A DNA stretch of 64,000 nucleotides from Saprospiraceae bacterium (GTDB taxonomy: Bacteria > Bacteroidota > Bacteroidia > Chitinophagales > Saprospiraceae): NCBI GenBank assembly GCA_020629515.1, contig JAHDDE010000003.1:1-64000 (forward strand), given 5' to 3'. Made by a program: the position numbers and the translations under genes. The notes under the pieces are model-generated. The model made no database searches. It had not been told where the DNA came from and saw only the letters and a list, made by a program, of their open reading frames with translations. The first letter of the stretch is position 1. Each line of letters starts with the position of its first letter. Below, one piece after another: positions 6,721 to 15,805 of the stretch.

Positions 6721-7893
6721 TCAATTAAGGTGGTGGAATCTGATTTCATCACCTTTTTTTATCTGACTCGTCTTGTGTTTCTTGATAAATGGGAAAGAAT
6801 CTGTATCAACAAAATAAACATCTCCTCCCAGCCAATTCACTTTTGCTCCCTTGTCCATAATAATAGATGCCCCTTCATGGACATAAATATCCGCATTAAC
6901 ATGAAGGGTGACACCTTTCTTCAATTTGAGCCTTCCGACGATCTCCCTCGGTTTGCTCCACTTCTGATCAGTATGTATAGACACTTCATGTGAAGCTTTG
7001 TTAGGATAGACGGTTTCTCTCACAAACGAGTATGCACTACTATATCGGTCACACAATCTCACATGCATCTTTTCTATTTGACATGGAGTAATCGCAGATT
7101 GGTGGGCATTATAGTCCATCAGATTATTGGATCCCTCTTGATCACAAGGGGGCTCTGAAGTTATATTCCAACAATTTTCATTGAGTGGTGTATCATCGCA
7201 TCCATCATTGCGATTCCAAGTGTGGGATAGCCCTAAGGCATGACCAATCTCATGAGTAAAAATGCCCCCATGGGCCCAACCAGGACTTTGGGATTCATAA
7301 TATCCTGCAATTTTAATCGCCCCTCCTAAGGTAACACCCGTAGTTTCAATCTTTTGCCGCCCTGATGCTATCTCTTCAGGATCAAAAGGCATAATATAAA
7401 TATGCAAAGAGTAAATGTCTTCTTTAGTCGGTTTATTAATAAATGAACGATCGTATCTATTAGCCTTTCGCCCTTTTTTTATGAAATAAGGATTGTCAAG
7501 GAAGTGGTGAATTATCCCATTTTCGGCTAATACGAACCTAATTTTTGTATCCAACTTGGGTGTAGAGTTATCCTTGGGTAAGGACATCATAGCATTATTA
7601 GCAAATCTTTTGTTGGCGTTATAAACCAAATCATTAATGAAAGTGGTGGCCTGAGTTGAATTAAAATTAGCCGTTGAGTCAGTGCTATTAACTATATGAA
7701 ACTTGAGCTGGATAATCCTTTGATATATAAAATTTTCATAATCATCGGATAAATATTTTATTTCTTGAAAGGAAGGCAATTCATCATAGGACACCTCCCA
7801 ATGATCATCTCTGATATCTATGAGATCATAACTTCTACAAGAAATTAAAATGAAAAAAATCGCTAAAAGAACTAAATATTGAGTCCTCCACAT
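6721..7893 (-). CDS. lipoprotein zinc metallopeptidase, M43 (pappalysin)-like
   Basis: The 390-residue protein begins with a lipoprotein signal (IFFILISC). Its catalytic domain carries the metzincin motif HEIGHALGLSH (first His about residue 214), a downstream DDTP segment, paired cysteines and the Met-turn NNLMDYN, the layout of M43 peptidases. A C-terminal region (about 300-390) rich in short beta strands may be a substrate-binding or sorting part. It should act outside the inner membrane, on unknown protein substrates. Start ATG at 7893 gives the lipobox spacing; an upstream in-frame start at 7950 would bury it. The 5' end overlaps the fabG stop by 22 bp, so translation is probably coupled. 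Confidence 0.85.
   Translation of the reverse strand: MWRTQYLVLLAIFFILISCRSYDLIDIRDDHWEVSYDELPSFQEIKYLSDDYENFIYQRIIQLKFHIVNSTDSTANFNSTQATTFINDLVYNANKRFANNAMMSLPKDNSTPKLDTKIRFVLAENGIIHHFLDNPYFIKKGRKANRYDRSFINKPTKEDIYSLHIYIMPFDPEEIASGRQKIETTGVTLGGAIKIAGYYESQSPGWAHGGIFTHEIGHALGLSHTWNRNDGCDDTPLNENCWNITSEPPCDQEGSNNLMDYNAHQSAITPCQIEKMHVRLCDRYSSAYSFVRETVYPNKASHEVSIHTDQKWSKPREIVGRLKLKKGVTLHVNADIYVHEGASIIMDKGAKVNWLGGDVYFVDTDSFPFIKKHKTSQIKKGDEIRFHHLN
6728..6760 (+). terminator. intrinsic terminator of the GIN-domain gene, inside the neighbouring coding region
   Basis: AGGTGGTG (6728-6735) pairs with CATCACCT (6747-6754, one G-U pair) and runs into seven T residues. It serves the rightward gene ending at 6702, but lies inside the last codons of the leftward peptidase gene. 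Confidence 0.65.
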
Positions 7894-8612
7894 ACACTTA
7901 ATACCTGACCAGTAATATATCTTGATCCATCTGCCGACAAGAAAACGCAAGCCTCAGCAACATCATCGACCTGTCCAAAATCATTTAAAGGGATGTTCGC
8001 GACATAATTTTCTTTAGTCTTATCGTCTAAATCCTCTGTCATTTCTGTTTGGATGAATCCTGGAGTAATAGCATTACAGCGAATACCTCTTGAGCCAACC
8101 TCCTTAGCTATAGACTTGGTAAAACCAATAACCCCTGCTTTGGAAGCGGCATAATTAGCTTGTCCCGCATTGCCAAATACACCAACCACAGAACTCATAT
8201 TAATAATAGAACCTGATCGTTGCTTTAGCATTGTTCTCAAAACCGATTTAGTCAAATTAAAAACTGACTTCAAGTTGACCTGTATCACATCATCCCATTG
8301 TTCCTCACTCATCCTAAGCATAAGATTATCTTTAGTAATACCTGCATTATTAATTAGTACATCTACTCGTCCAAATTTATCAAGTGTCGCTTGGATCAAC
8401 TCTTGAGCATCCCCCATGATGGACGCATCTGATTTTACTCCAATTATATCATCACCTCCTAAATGAGCTATCAAGGCATTGGCTTTTTCTTCAGAAGAGC
8501 GATAAGAGAACACCACTTGCGCTCCTTCTTTATGAAATCTCTCGACAATTCCTCTTCCTATACCTCTGGTTCCTCCTGTTATAATCGCCACTTTTCCGTT
8601 TAATGATCCCAT
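7872..8612 (-). CDS. fabG: 3-oxoacyl-[acyl-carrier-protein] reductase
   Basis: The 246-residue classical short-chain dehydrogenase has the NADP-binding TGGTRGIGRG, NNAG, the catalytic triad in INMSSV and YAASKAG, and the PGFIQTEM loop typical of FabG. It reduces 3-oxoacyl-ACP in the fatty-acid elongation cycle in the cytoplasm. Length and the C-terminal GQVLSVCGGLNI match true FabG well. Its 3' end overlaps the metallopeptidase start by 22 bp. It is divergent from the acyl-CoA oxidase-like gene at 8684 across a 71-bp gap. Confidence 0.93.
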   Translation of the reverse strand: MGSLNGKVAIITGGTRGIGRGIVERFHKEGAQVVFSYRSSEEKANALIAHLGGDDIIGVKSDASIMGDAQELIQATLDKFGRVDVLINNAGITKDNLMLRMSEEQWDDVIQVNLKSVFNLTKSVLRTMLKQRSGSIINMSSVVGVFGNAGQANYAASKAGVIGFTKSIAKEVGSRGIRCNAITPGFIQTEMTEDLDDKTKENYVANIPLNDFGQVDDVAEACVFLSADGSRYITGQVLSVCGGLNI

Positions 8613-8683
8613 AATTAAAATTTGGTTTAATTTATGTTAAATATGCTGCTACGCCGTTAATAATATAGATAAAGTCACAAGAT

Positions 8684-11008
8684 ATGAGTTCTTCTACTAT
8701 AAGCCATACTTTCAGCCCTGGTGTATTAAGCGTACTACCAATATTTTATGTAGCATGGTCAGATTCTTTGTTGAGTCCAGGCGAAATTGAGATCATTCAT
8801 AGGACCTTGGAGGAATTACCATTTTTGACCGATGGAGACAAAGAATACCTAATTAAGTATACCAATCCTAAGAATATCCCTTCTACAGAGATTTTTCTAT
8901 CCTGGTTAACCGCAATTAAGAAAGGCGCCAGAAAACTACAAGATGACAAGAAAAAAGATTTAATCAATTTGGGCTTAGAATTGGCTAAAGCCAATGGCCA
9001 AATAAAAGAAGGAGAATGGTCAAGAGCAGATACTAAGGATGCCTTAGTAGAATTACAAAAAGCACTAAATATTTCAAATACTACAGGTGCAGAACTATTA
9101 TTGAAAAAAGTCAATAAAAATATTCGAGAAGAGGACATAAGGACTAACTATCCAGTAAAACAAATGTCCCAATTATTGGATGGGCCTTACAGTGAAATAC
9201 GCACCAAAATGAAAAGGCTTTTAGAAGATCCTCTATTTGAACTTAAGTACGAGTCTGACAAGGACATCCATCGATTGCTGACTTTAAAGAGAGTAAAAGC
9301 TTTGGCCGATCAGGGAGTAAGCGCCTTTTCATTTCCAAAAAAATTTGGTGGTGGTGAAAAAGCTGGAGAACATATTGTTGTATTCGAGATGTTAGCATAT
9401 AGCGATCTTAGCCTTACTGTTAAGTTCGGAGTTCAGTTTGGCCTATTTGGTGGTGCCTTGTATTCATTAGGTACAGAGAAGCACCATAAAAAGTACTTAG
9501 AAGCTATGCATAAAGCAGAACTCCTTGGATGTTTTGCAATGACCGAAACTGGACATGGCTCCAATGTAAAGGGATTATGCACTACCGCCACATATGATAA
9601 AACATCTGACGAATTAATTATACATTCTCCTGATTTTGCCTCCGGCAAAGAATATATCGGAAATGCATTACATGCCGAGATGGGGGCCGTATTTGCCCAA
9701 CTGATTGTTGATGGCACTAATCATGGAGTCCATGCTGTGCTTGTCCCTATGAGAGATCACAATGGTGATCTGTTAAAAGGCATCAGAGTAGAGGACTGCG
9801 GAGACAAGATAGGACTTAATGGGGTTGATAATGGCCGGATCTGGTTTGATCAAGTTAGAGTACCAAGAGAAAATCTCTTGGACAAATACGGCGCTGTTAC
9901 TAATGATGGTCAATATAATAGCCCTATAGAAAACCCATCTAAGCGGTTTTTCACGATGTTAGGAGCCTTAGTGACCGGTCGTATATCAGTAGGACTGGCA
10001 TCAGTCAATGCGGCCAAAAAAGCACTGACTATAGCTTCCAAATATGCTGTAAACAGAAGGCAGTTTGCTGCCAAAGATGGTATGGACGAAACGAGAATCA
10101 TTGACTACCCTACTCATCAAGCGAGACTGCTGCCAAGTATATGTAAAACTTATGCCTACTATTTTGCTTTGCGGGATTTAGCAGATGAGTATACGGCTGA
10201 TATCGATGGTTCTATGAGCCGAAGGATAGAAACTTTAGCTGCAGGACTAAAGTCTAAAGCGTCGTGGCATGCCACAGCTACGATCCAAGAATGTCGAGAG
10301 GCCTGCGGTGGAAAGGGGTACTTATTAGAAAATCAATTAGGAGTACTCAAAGCTGATACTGATATATTCACCACCTTTGAAGGAGACAATACCGTGTTGA
10401 TGCAGCTTGTGGCAAAAGGACTTTTAACAGAATTCAAACAAAGCTTTCATAATGAAGGAATTAAAGCTGTCATGTCATTTTTGATGAAAAAAGTCGATCA
10501 CAAGGTTCAAGAAAACAACCCCATCCAGAGAAGAAATACCGATTATAAGCACTTGACCTCACATACTTTCCTGAAAGATGCTTTTGAGTACAGATACAAC
10601 AAATTAATGATTAACCTAAGTGAAAGAATGAAAAAATATCTCTCTCGTAGGATGGACCCATATCAAGCATTCTTGAAATGCCAGATACATATGGTTGACT
10701 TAGCCGATGCATATATTGACTATATAAGCATCACATCGATAACTAACAAATATGATATCTCTACTGATCAAGAATTAAAAGATAGCTTATCCAATATCAT
10801 TCAGCTTTATGGCCTCCAAGTACTGCATGAAAATAAAGGGTGGTATCTTGAAACTGAGTATTTTGATGGCACCAAAACTAAAGCGATAAGAAGAGTGAGG
10901 AATAAACTAATGCTCGAAATGAAAAAAGATATTATCGGCTTAGTTGATGCTTTTGGTATACCTGACCATCTTATTGCTGCCCCTATAGCTCAAAAAGAGT
11001 TTAGCTAA
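8684..11008 (+). CDS. acyl-CoA dehydrogenase/oxidase-like flavoprotein with N-terminal extension
   Basis: The 774-residue protein has an acyl-CoA dehydrogenase core from about residue 155 (FGVQFGLFGGAL, the FAD-loop MTETGHGSNVKG, and YPTHQARLLP) and an acyl-CoA oxidase-type C-terminal half. The likely catalytic base is E566 in TTFEGDNTVL. It should oxidise acyl-CoA at the alpha-beta bond in beta-oxidation. Whether electrons go to ETF or to oxygen cannot be told from sequence. The first 150 residues (SDSLLSPGEIEIIHRTLEEL...) are an extra helical domain that loosely resembles TerB-like helical bundles (weak inference). It is divergent from fabG. Confidence 0.85.
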   Translation: MSSSTISHTFSPGVLSVLPIFYVAWSDSLLSPGEIEIIHRTLEELPFLTDGDKEYLIKYTNPKNIPSTEIFLSWLTAIKKGARKLQDDKKKDLINLGLELAKANGQIKEGEWSRADTKDALVELQKALNISNTTGAELLLKKVNKNIREEDIRTNYPVKQMSQLLDGPYSEIRTKMKRLLEDPLFELKYESDKDIHRLLTLKRVKALADQGVSAFSFPKKFGGGEKAGEHIVVFEMLAYSDLSLTVKFGVQFGLFGGALYSLGTEKHHKKYLEAMHKAELLGCFAMTETGHGSNVKGLCTTATYDKTSDELIIHSPDFASGKEYIGNALHAEMGAVFAQLIVDGTNHGVHAVLVPMRDHNGDLLKGIRVEDCGDKIGLNGVDNGRIWFDQVRVPRENLLDKYGAVTNDGQYNSPIENPSKRFFTMLGALVTGRISVGLASVNAAKKALTIASKYAVNRRQFAAKDGMDETRIIDYPTHQARLLPSICKTYAYYFALRDLADEYTADIDGSMSRRIETLAAGLKSKASWHATATIQECREACGGKGYLLENQLGVLKADTDIFTTFEGDNTVLMQLVAKGLLTEFKQSFHNEGIKAVMSFLMKKVDHKVQENNPIQRRNTDYKHLTSHTFLKDAFEYRYNKLMINLSERMKKYLSRRMDPYQAFLKCQIHMVDLADAYIDYISITSITNKYDISTDQELKDSLSNIIQLYGLQVLHENKGWYLETEYFDGTKTKAIRRVRNKLMLEMKKDIIGLVDAFGIPDHLIAAPIAQKEFS

Positions 11009-11017
11009 TTTTATTGT

Positions 11018-11512
11018 TTATTCCAATACTTTAAGGTAATTGCCCCATACCCATCCTATAGATCCCTGATAATTTACCTTGCTCCAAGTGCCTCGAGTAC
11101 CATCAAGATATTGCTCCTTTGTATCATACTCTATAATTGAAACAAGACTTTCATTTGGAATTTTTAGTATCAATGCACCGGATAACGAAGGTTCTGCTCT
11201 TAAATTAAGTGTGGCCGATTCCACACTAACCACTGCAGTAATAAATCCGAATCGCTCTTGTAATAAATCTAATTTAGCACGAAGTGTATCGATTGTCTTA
11301 TTGGCCACAGTCAATTCCTCTATAAGCCTCTCTTTGGTATAAGTAGAAAGATCAGTTTGTACATATTCTTTAGTGAACAAATCCTTTAGCACTTGCCCAG
11401 GATTCTTTTTATTTATTAATGAATATCCAAACCATAGTATTAAAAGTGAAAAGATGATAAAACTAATCCACGTCCATATTTTAGGTATTTCTCTTTTCTT
11501 CTTTCTTCTCAT
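11018..11512 (-). CDS. membrane-anchored bacterial SH3-domain protein
   Basis: The 164-residue protein starts with a very basic cytoplasmic tail (MRRKKKREI), followed by one membrane helix (about 14-34), a coiled-coil stretch (about 55-90, with LIEELTVANKTIDTLRAKLD) and a C-terminal SH3b-like domain (about 95-164, NLRAEPSLSG... and GSIGWVWGNYL). Such domains bind peptidoglycan or wall peptides. It probably sits in the periplasm, tethered to the inner membrane. It follows a small lipoprotein gene by 8 nt on the same strand. Exact role unknown. Confidence 0.75.
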   Translation of the reverse strand: MRRKKKREIPKIWTWISFIIFSLLILWFGYSLINKKNPGQVLKDLFTKEYVQTDLSTYTKERLIEELTVANKTIDTLRAKLDLLQERFGFITAVVSVESATLNLRAEPSLSGALILKIPNESLVSIIEYDTKEQYLDGTRGTWSKVNYQGSIGWVWGNYLKVLE

Positions 11513-11520
11513 AATAATGC

Positions 11521-12003
11521 CTAATTAACGGCCTGATACATTAGTTTAATATCATCAAGAGAATATTGTTGTCCCATGCCCGCCTGAAACGAATATTTAG
11601 TATCTCCTTGAAGTTTGAAAGATCTAAAATCATAGTTTGAATAGTCTTCGGTAATGTCCTTTTTATAGATAAATCCTCGATTATCTTCGCTGATAATTTC
11701 AGAAAAGAATTCAGAGTCCTCAACCTCACTTTTAGCCTCCTCTATCAGTTTCTTAATTTCTAATACATCCGTATTCATAGCATAAATCTGAAGATGAAAA
11801 TTACCCTGACCTTTGACAGTTACATCTTTCATTATACCCAAATCATCAAATTCTACTGATGCACTATCCGGAGCCATAATCTTAATTGGCAAGCCTTGTG
11901 ACATCATATCCAATGGTTGTAATTGAACACTATTATTATTACAACTGGTACTCACCAAATTAATGAATACTAATAGTACAAGGCTAAAACTTATTTGATT
12001 CAT
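11521..12003 (-). CDS. hypothetical lipoprotein
   Basis: I do not recognise this 160-residue protein. A lipoprotein signal is clear (FINLVSTSC, Cys near residue 20). The rest looks like a small mixed alpha/beta domain, rich in acidic residues at its centre (LIEEAKSEVEDSEFFSE). ATG at 12003 is preferred over an upstream in-frame ATG at 12027 because it gives a normal signal peptide. It is 8 nt upstream of the SH3 gene and presumably co-transcribed. A -7-like TATTTTTG lies upstream at 12092-12085. Confidence 0.7.
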   Translation of the reverse strand: MNQISFSLVLLVFINLVSTSCNNNSVQLQPLDMMSQGLPIKIMAPDSASVEFDDLGIMKDVTVKGQGNFHLQIYAMNTDVLEIKKLIEEAKSEVEDSEFFSEIISEDNRGFIYKKDITEDYSNYDFRSFKLQGDTKYSFQAGMGQQYSLDDIKLMYQAVN

Positions 12004-12117
12004 ATTTGAAGAGTTTATATAATGCATTAATCATATGTTTCATAATGTTATAAGACCTAACTATCTTGAGGCTTATTTATAGTACAAAAATAAGATCATT
12101 GTTCAGATAATTATCAA

Positions 12118-13731
12118 ATGCAGAATGAGTTAAAAATAAGAAAGTCCATTTTATGGGTCTTTTCAGCAATATGGATAGGTATCCTTTTGATCGATTACTG
12201 GGACAAACATCCATTATACTGGTATTCTATTACCCATTTCAAGTATTTATCGTGGTCCATTATCCTTTTAACAATAGGTAGCTTATTAGGACTATATTGT
12301 TCTCGGTCCCTTTTGTTCAAAAGCATTAAAGCGCCTTGGATTAATGGCCTGGTAGTTTATTTGCTATTTATTATTGGACTTTGTTTAACTGCTTTTTCAT
12401 TCAATCATTTTTTTCAAGCAGAGCTTAATTTCAGTCACTATTGGCATCTGGTCAGTAGATCGACATATACTTTAGTATGTTCATTCATCGTATTACTTTC
12501 TGCTTTATCTTCTGGGCACCTATTAGCACGTTTTGCCCCCTACTTAGCACAGATAGGAGGTATAACAACTTATTTGGTCCATTTGGCATTGGGATTCTTT
12601 ATAATAATTTTAGGCTTATTTTTTTTGGGCTATATAGGTCAACTCAAACAACTTCCTGTTCTTATTTGGCTTTTAATTTTTCCAATTTCACAATACCAAT
12701 ATGTTATTAAGTATATTAAAAAAGTACTGATTACGCCATTTATACTCGATGAATCATGGTCATTTTGGGGTTATTTCGCAATGTATATTGGGTTAATCTA
12801 TAGTACCATCAATTTCTTTTTTGTTCAAGCGCCATTTCCATTGGGTTTTGATGCTCGGAACTATTACGTTAATATTTCTAAATTGCTCGCAGAATCTGGT
12901 TCTTTGGTAGAAGGATTTCAGCCATATGCATGGAGCCTCCTCACCTCAGTTGGTTATATTGCTTTTTACAGTCCCGAAGTGACTTTATTCTTATCCACTT
13001 TAGGTGGCTACATTACTTGCTGGGGTATATATGAACTCGGTACAAGGTATCTTAAATTAAACAAGAATTATGCGCTATGGTCTACACTCTTGTTTATGAT
13101 AACACCTGCGATTAATAATCATTGGATCATCGAATTTAAGATTGACTTGTCTCTATTATTTATTCAATTCGCCATTCTCAACTTATTATTTCATTGGTTT
13201 TTTGAAAAGAAAAAAACTGAAAGTTCTACTCTAATTAAAGACAAGAATGACTGGATGATAGTCGTTGTGATAGCTATTTTGATGGGTTTTTCCTTATCGA
13301 TCAAAGTATTGAGTGTATTCTTGACATACTCAGTTTTTCTGCTTTATTGGTTGTTCAGTCGAGATAAGATGGGCGCATTAGGATTAGCCAGTATCGGCGT
13401 AAGTCTAACACTACTACTAAAACTTGATGAGATAAGTGGCCTTAGAGCATATCACGATTTACAGAATACAACAGCAATTATATTCATACTGATAGGTGTT
13501 GCTTTGCTCTCATATTCCATCTACAAAAATGGGGTAAAACTGCTCCTACGAAATTCAAAACCAATTGTGCTCTCTGGACTGATTATGATAGGTTGCTTCA
13601 GCCCATGGCTCGTTAAAAATTATTCTGAATCTAGTAAGAAGGATGTAATCTCCATTATACTTGGTGGGATCCCTAATTCAGAATTAGATTTAGGTAAAAT
13701 GTTAAGAGATTATAAAAAGCAAGATGAATAG
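12118..13731 (+). CDS. polytopic membrane protein, GT-C glycosyltransferase-like, N-terminal half
   Basis: The 537-residue protein has about a dozen hydrophobic segments and a GT-C/ArnT-like look: a loop GFDARNYYVNISKLLAESG after the fourth to sixth helices, repeated pairs of helices, and a late 'SPWLVKNYSES' motif like the PW-x-x-KN motifs before the large soluble loop of such enzymes. It ends soon after that motif, where family members continue. The next ORF starts 8 bp before its stop (ATGAATAG) and carries further helices. Together they look like one enzyme in two pieces or two coupled subunits. Substrate is unknown; a lipid-linked sugar is likely given the adjacent GT2. Confidence 0.65.
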   Translation: MQNELKIRKSILWVFSAIWIGILLIDYWDKHPLYWYSITHFKYLSWSIILLTIGSLLGLYCSRSLLFKSIKAPWINGLVVYLLFIIGLCLTAFSFNHFFQAELNFSHYWHLVSRSTYTLVCSFIVLLSALSSGHLLARFAPYLAQIGGITTYLVHLALGFFIIILGLFFLGYIGQLKQLPVLIWLLIFPISQYQYVIKYIKKVLITPFILDESWSFWGYFAMYIGLIYSTINFFFVQAPFPLGFDARNYYVNISKLLAESGSLVEGFQPYAWSLLTSVGYIAFYSPEVTLFLSTLGGYITCWGIYELGTRYLKLNKNYALWSTLLFMITPAINNHWIIEFKIDLSLLFIQFAILNLLFHWFFEKKKTESSTLIKDKNDWMIVVVIAILMGFSLSIKVLSVFLTYSVFLLYWLFSRDKMGALGLASIGVSLTLLLKLDEISGLRAYHDLQNTTAIIFILIGVALLSYSIYKNGVKLLLRNSKPIVLSGLIMIGCFSPWLVKNYSESSKKDVISIILGGIPNSELDLGKMLRDYKKQDE

Positions 13732-15106
13732 AATTTCCTCCAAACATATACTGTTCGCTTTAAGCATTTTTTTATTCTTACTTGTTCCTTCTTTAGAAGC
13801 TCAGGAAGAAGATAAGGTGCTGACTGAGATTCCTCTTGGAGATATCAAGAGAGAGGAGATACAGCGTTACTTTGGTTATGAAAATGTACTGTTCAGATAT
13901 CTTACGGTGCCTTACGATAGTAGTATAAATGTCAATCAACAAGGGAGGTTTGTCGACATTGGTTTTCTATTGATAGCTGTATTTCCACTCATCTTATTAG
14001 GATTATCATTTAAGAATAAAAAAGCATTTTATTCCATTATAGGTCTACTCACTTTGTATCTTTTAATCTGCCTTAGTAATTCTTTATTGATCACTTTAGA
14101 GGCCTATTATCCTGTTGTCAATGATGATTGGGATATCGCTATAAAACCACAGTATCTAAGTTATACAGATCAGTTTCTCTATCATCTTTATGCTTTCTCT
14201 GAGTCGTTTATGAGTCCAATGATAGAATATGCTAAAAATAATAATGCGCTCACCTCCAAGATCACTTATGGTATACTATTCTCTATATTCTTAGGATTGC
14301 TCTATTGGAGCATGTCCAAAGTTGAGAACTTTAAAAAAGAGAAATACTTGTTAATTGTATTCATGTCTTACTTTTTCTTATGGATGCTTTTGTCCGGAGG
14401 TATTATTTGGTACGGCTTTCTATTTATTCCGTTGATCATATTATTCATAGGGATAATATTTGAACAAGAATCTCTCAGTCGAATTTATAAAAATCTAATT
14501 TTTACGGTTCTTATCATCTGGACTACCACAGCCATTATCAACAGAGTATCTAATATTGATGTAACTGTGGCCAACTACGAGGAACATTATGGTAAAACGA
14601 TTATCAACGGTACTATATTCCCATATGCCATGGGAATATTTAATGAAGATCAAACTATCGATTATTCCACTCCAAACTTGTCGAAGGCATTAAATAAAAT
14701 AAATGCTGACGATGAATTGATTTATATGGTAGGAACGAGTTTTTCATTCAATATTAGGAATAACCTAAAAAGGATTTTTAGTGATAATGCATTAGGTAAT
14801 ATTTGGTGGATTGCTAAAAACTATCCGGACAAAAGCACCCAAATCGATGTACTTAAGCAGGCAGGCATTAAATATATGATAATCGATCTCCACACTCCTT
14901 CTCTCGATAAGACTCCTGAACAGAGCCTAACACAGAAATTTCAATTGTTACTGAATACTTTATACCAGAATCCATCTGTCAGCCTAATCGGTACGGACAG
15001 AATTATAGAATTCATTGATAGCAATGGCAATCAACAAAAACTGGCTAATGTTTTTGGAGAAAAGATATTGAATCCAGGGTCTTATGCCATCTATGAAATC
15101 CTATAG
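13724..15106 (+). CDS. membrane protein, probable C-terminal half or partner of the GT-C-like protein
   Basis: The 460-residue protein begins with a hydrophobic segment that could be a signal peptide or helix (HILFALSIFLFLLVPSLEA). A short loop (ENVLFRYLTVPYDSSINV), about seven more membrane helices and a C-terminal soluble domain of about 150 residues (340-460, IIDLHTPSLDKTPEQSL...) follow. The order of loop, helices and soluble tail is what would follow the end of the preceding ORF in a single GT-C enzyme. The two ORFs overlap by 8 bp in different frames, allowing coupled translation or a frameshift product. I cannot assign a function on its own. Confidence 0.6.
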   Translation: MNRISSKHILFALSIFLFLLVPSLEAQEEDKVLTEIPLGDIKREEIQRYFGYENVLFRYLTVPYDSSINVNQQGRFVDIGFLLIAVFPLILLGLSFKNKKAFYSIIGLLTLYLLICLSNSLLITLEAYYPVVNDDWDIAIKPQYLSYTDQFLYHLYAFSESFMSPMIEYAKNNNALTSKITYGILFSIFLGLLYWSMSKVENFKKEKYLLIVFMSYFFLWMLLSGGIIWYGFLFIPLIILFIGIIFEQESLSRIYKNLIFTVLIIWTTTAIINRVSNIDVTVANYEEHYGKTIINGTIFPYAMGIFNEDQTIDYSTPNLSKALNKINADDELIYMVGTSFSFNIRNNLKRIFSDNALGNIWWIAKNYPDKSTQIDVLKQAGIKYMIIDLHTPSLDKTPEQSLTQKFQLLLNTLYQNPSVSLIGTDRIIEFIDSNGNQQKLANVFGEKILNPGSYAIYEIL

Positions 15107-15109
15107 ATA

Positions 15110-15805
15110 ATGATAAAAGATGTCTCTATAGATATGTCCGACATTTATGTAGTAATACCTGCCAAGGATGAGGAAAATTATATAAACCAACTCTTAGAAG
15201 AGTTGATATCATTAGGATTCGAAAACATCATATTAGTTAATGACTCAAGTATAGATAACACTCGATCTATCGCCGAGAATCATCCAAGAGTGACCATTTT
15301 AGACCATGTCATCAATTTAGGCGCAGGTGCGGCAACTCAAACAGGTATCGCTTATGCGGTTGAGAAAAAAGCACAGATAATAGTGACCATAGATGCTGAT
15401 CTACAGCATAATCCCAGAAATTTATTAGATCTAATAGCTGCATTGGAAAAAAATAATGCTGACTTAGTAATCGGCAGTCGGTTCACCAAGAGAAATAGTA
15501 TACCAAAAAGTAGAGTTTTTTTCAATAAAGCGGGTAATCTAATCAGCTGGTTCCTAACTGGAAAATATCTCTCAGATAGTCAGTCAGGCCTTAAGGCGAT
15601 AAGTCATAAACTGGCGAAAAAGCTCGATATGAATTATGATGGATTCGAATTTTGTATGGAGATGATTAAAGTCGCCAATGCAACTAAGTCTAAAATTATT
15701 GAAGTACCAATTGATGTTATTTATACATCTGAGACAATGCAAAAAGGTCAAGGTCTTACCTCAGGGTTTAAGATGATAGCTCGTATTTTTTCGCCCTTTA
15801 ACTGA
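15110..15805 (+). CDS. family 2 glycosyltransferase, Dpm1/polyprenyl-phosphate sugar synthase-like
   Basis: The 231-residue protein has a GT-A fold: VVIPAKDEENYINQLLEEL at the start, VNDSSIDNT, the metal-binding DADLQH and IGSRF. The pattern matches Dpm1-like enzymes, which load a sugar onto polyprenyl phosphate at the inner membrane face. No C-terminal membrane helices are present. It starts 3 nt after the GT-C-like ORF, so all three form one operon, and a polyprenyl-phosphate sugar donor is what a GT-C enzyme would use. A second Met at residue 9 (15134) is an alternative start. The 3' end overlaps the convergent GT4 gene by 8 bp. Confidence 0.85.
   Translation: MIKDVSIDMSDIYVVIPAKDEENYINQLLEELISLGFENIILVNDSSIDNTRSIAENHPRVTILDHVINLGAGAATQTGIAYAVEKKAQIIVTIDADLQHNPRNLLDLIAALEKNNADLVIGSRFTKRNSIPKSRVFFNKAGNLISWFLTGKYLSDSQSGLKAISHKLAKKLDMNYDGFEFCMEMIKVANATKSKIIEVPIDVIYTSETMQKGQGLTSGFKMIARIFSPFN

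Noticed and set aside
9433-9717. 94-codon ORF opposite the acyl-CoA oxidase-like gene
   Set aside because: Antisense to a conserved coding region, with no homologue that I recognise and no start context.
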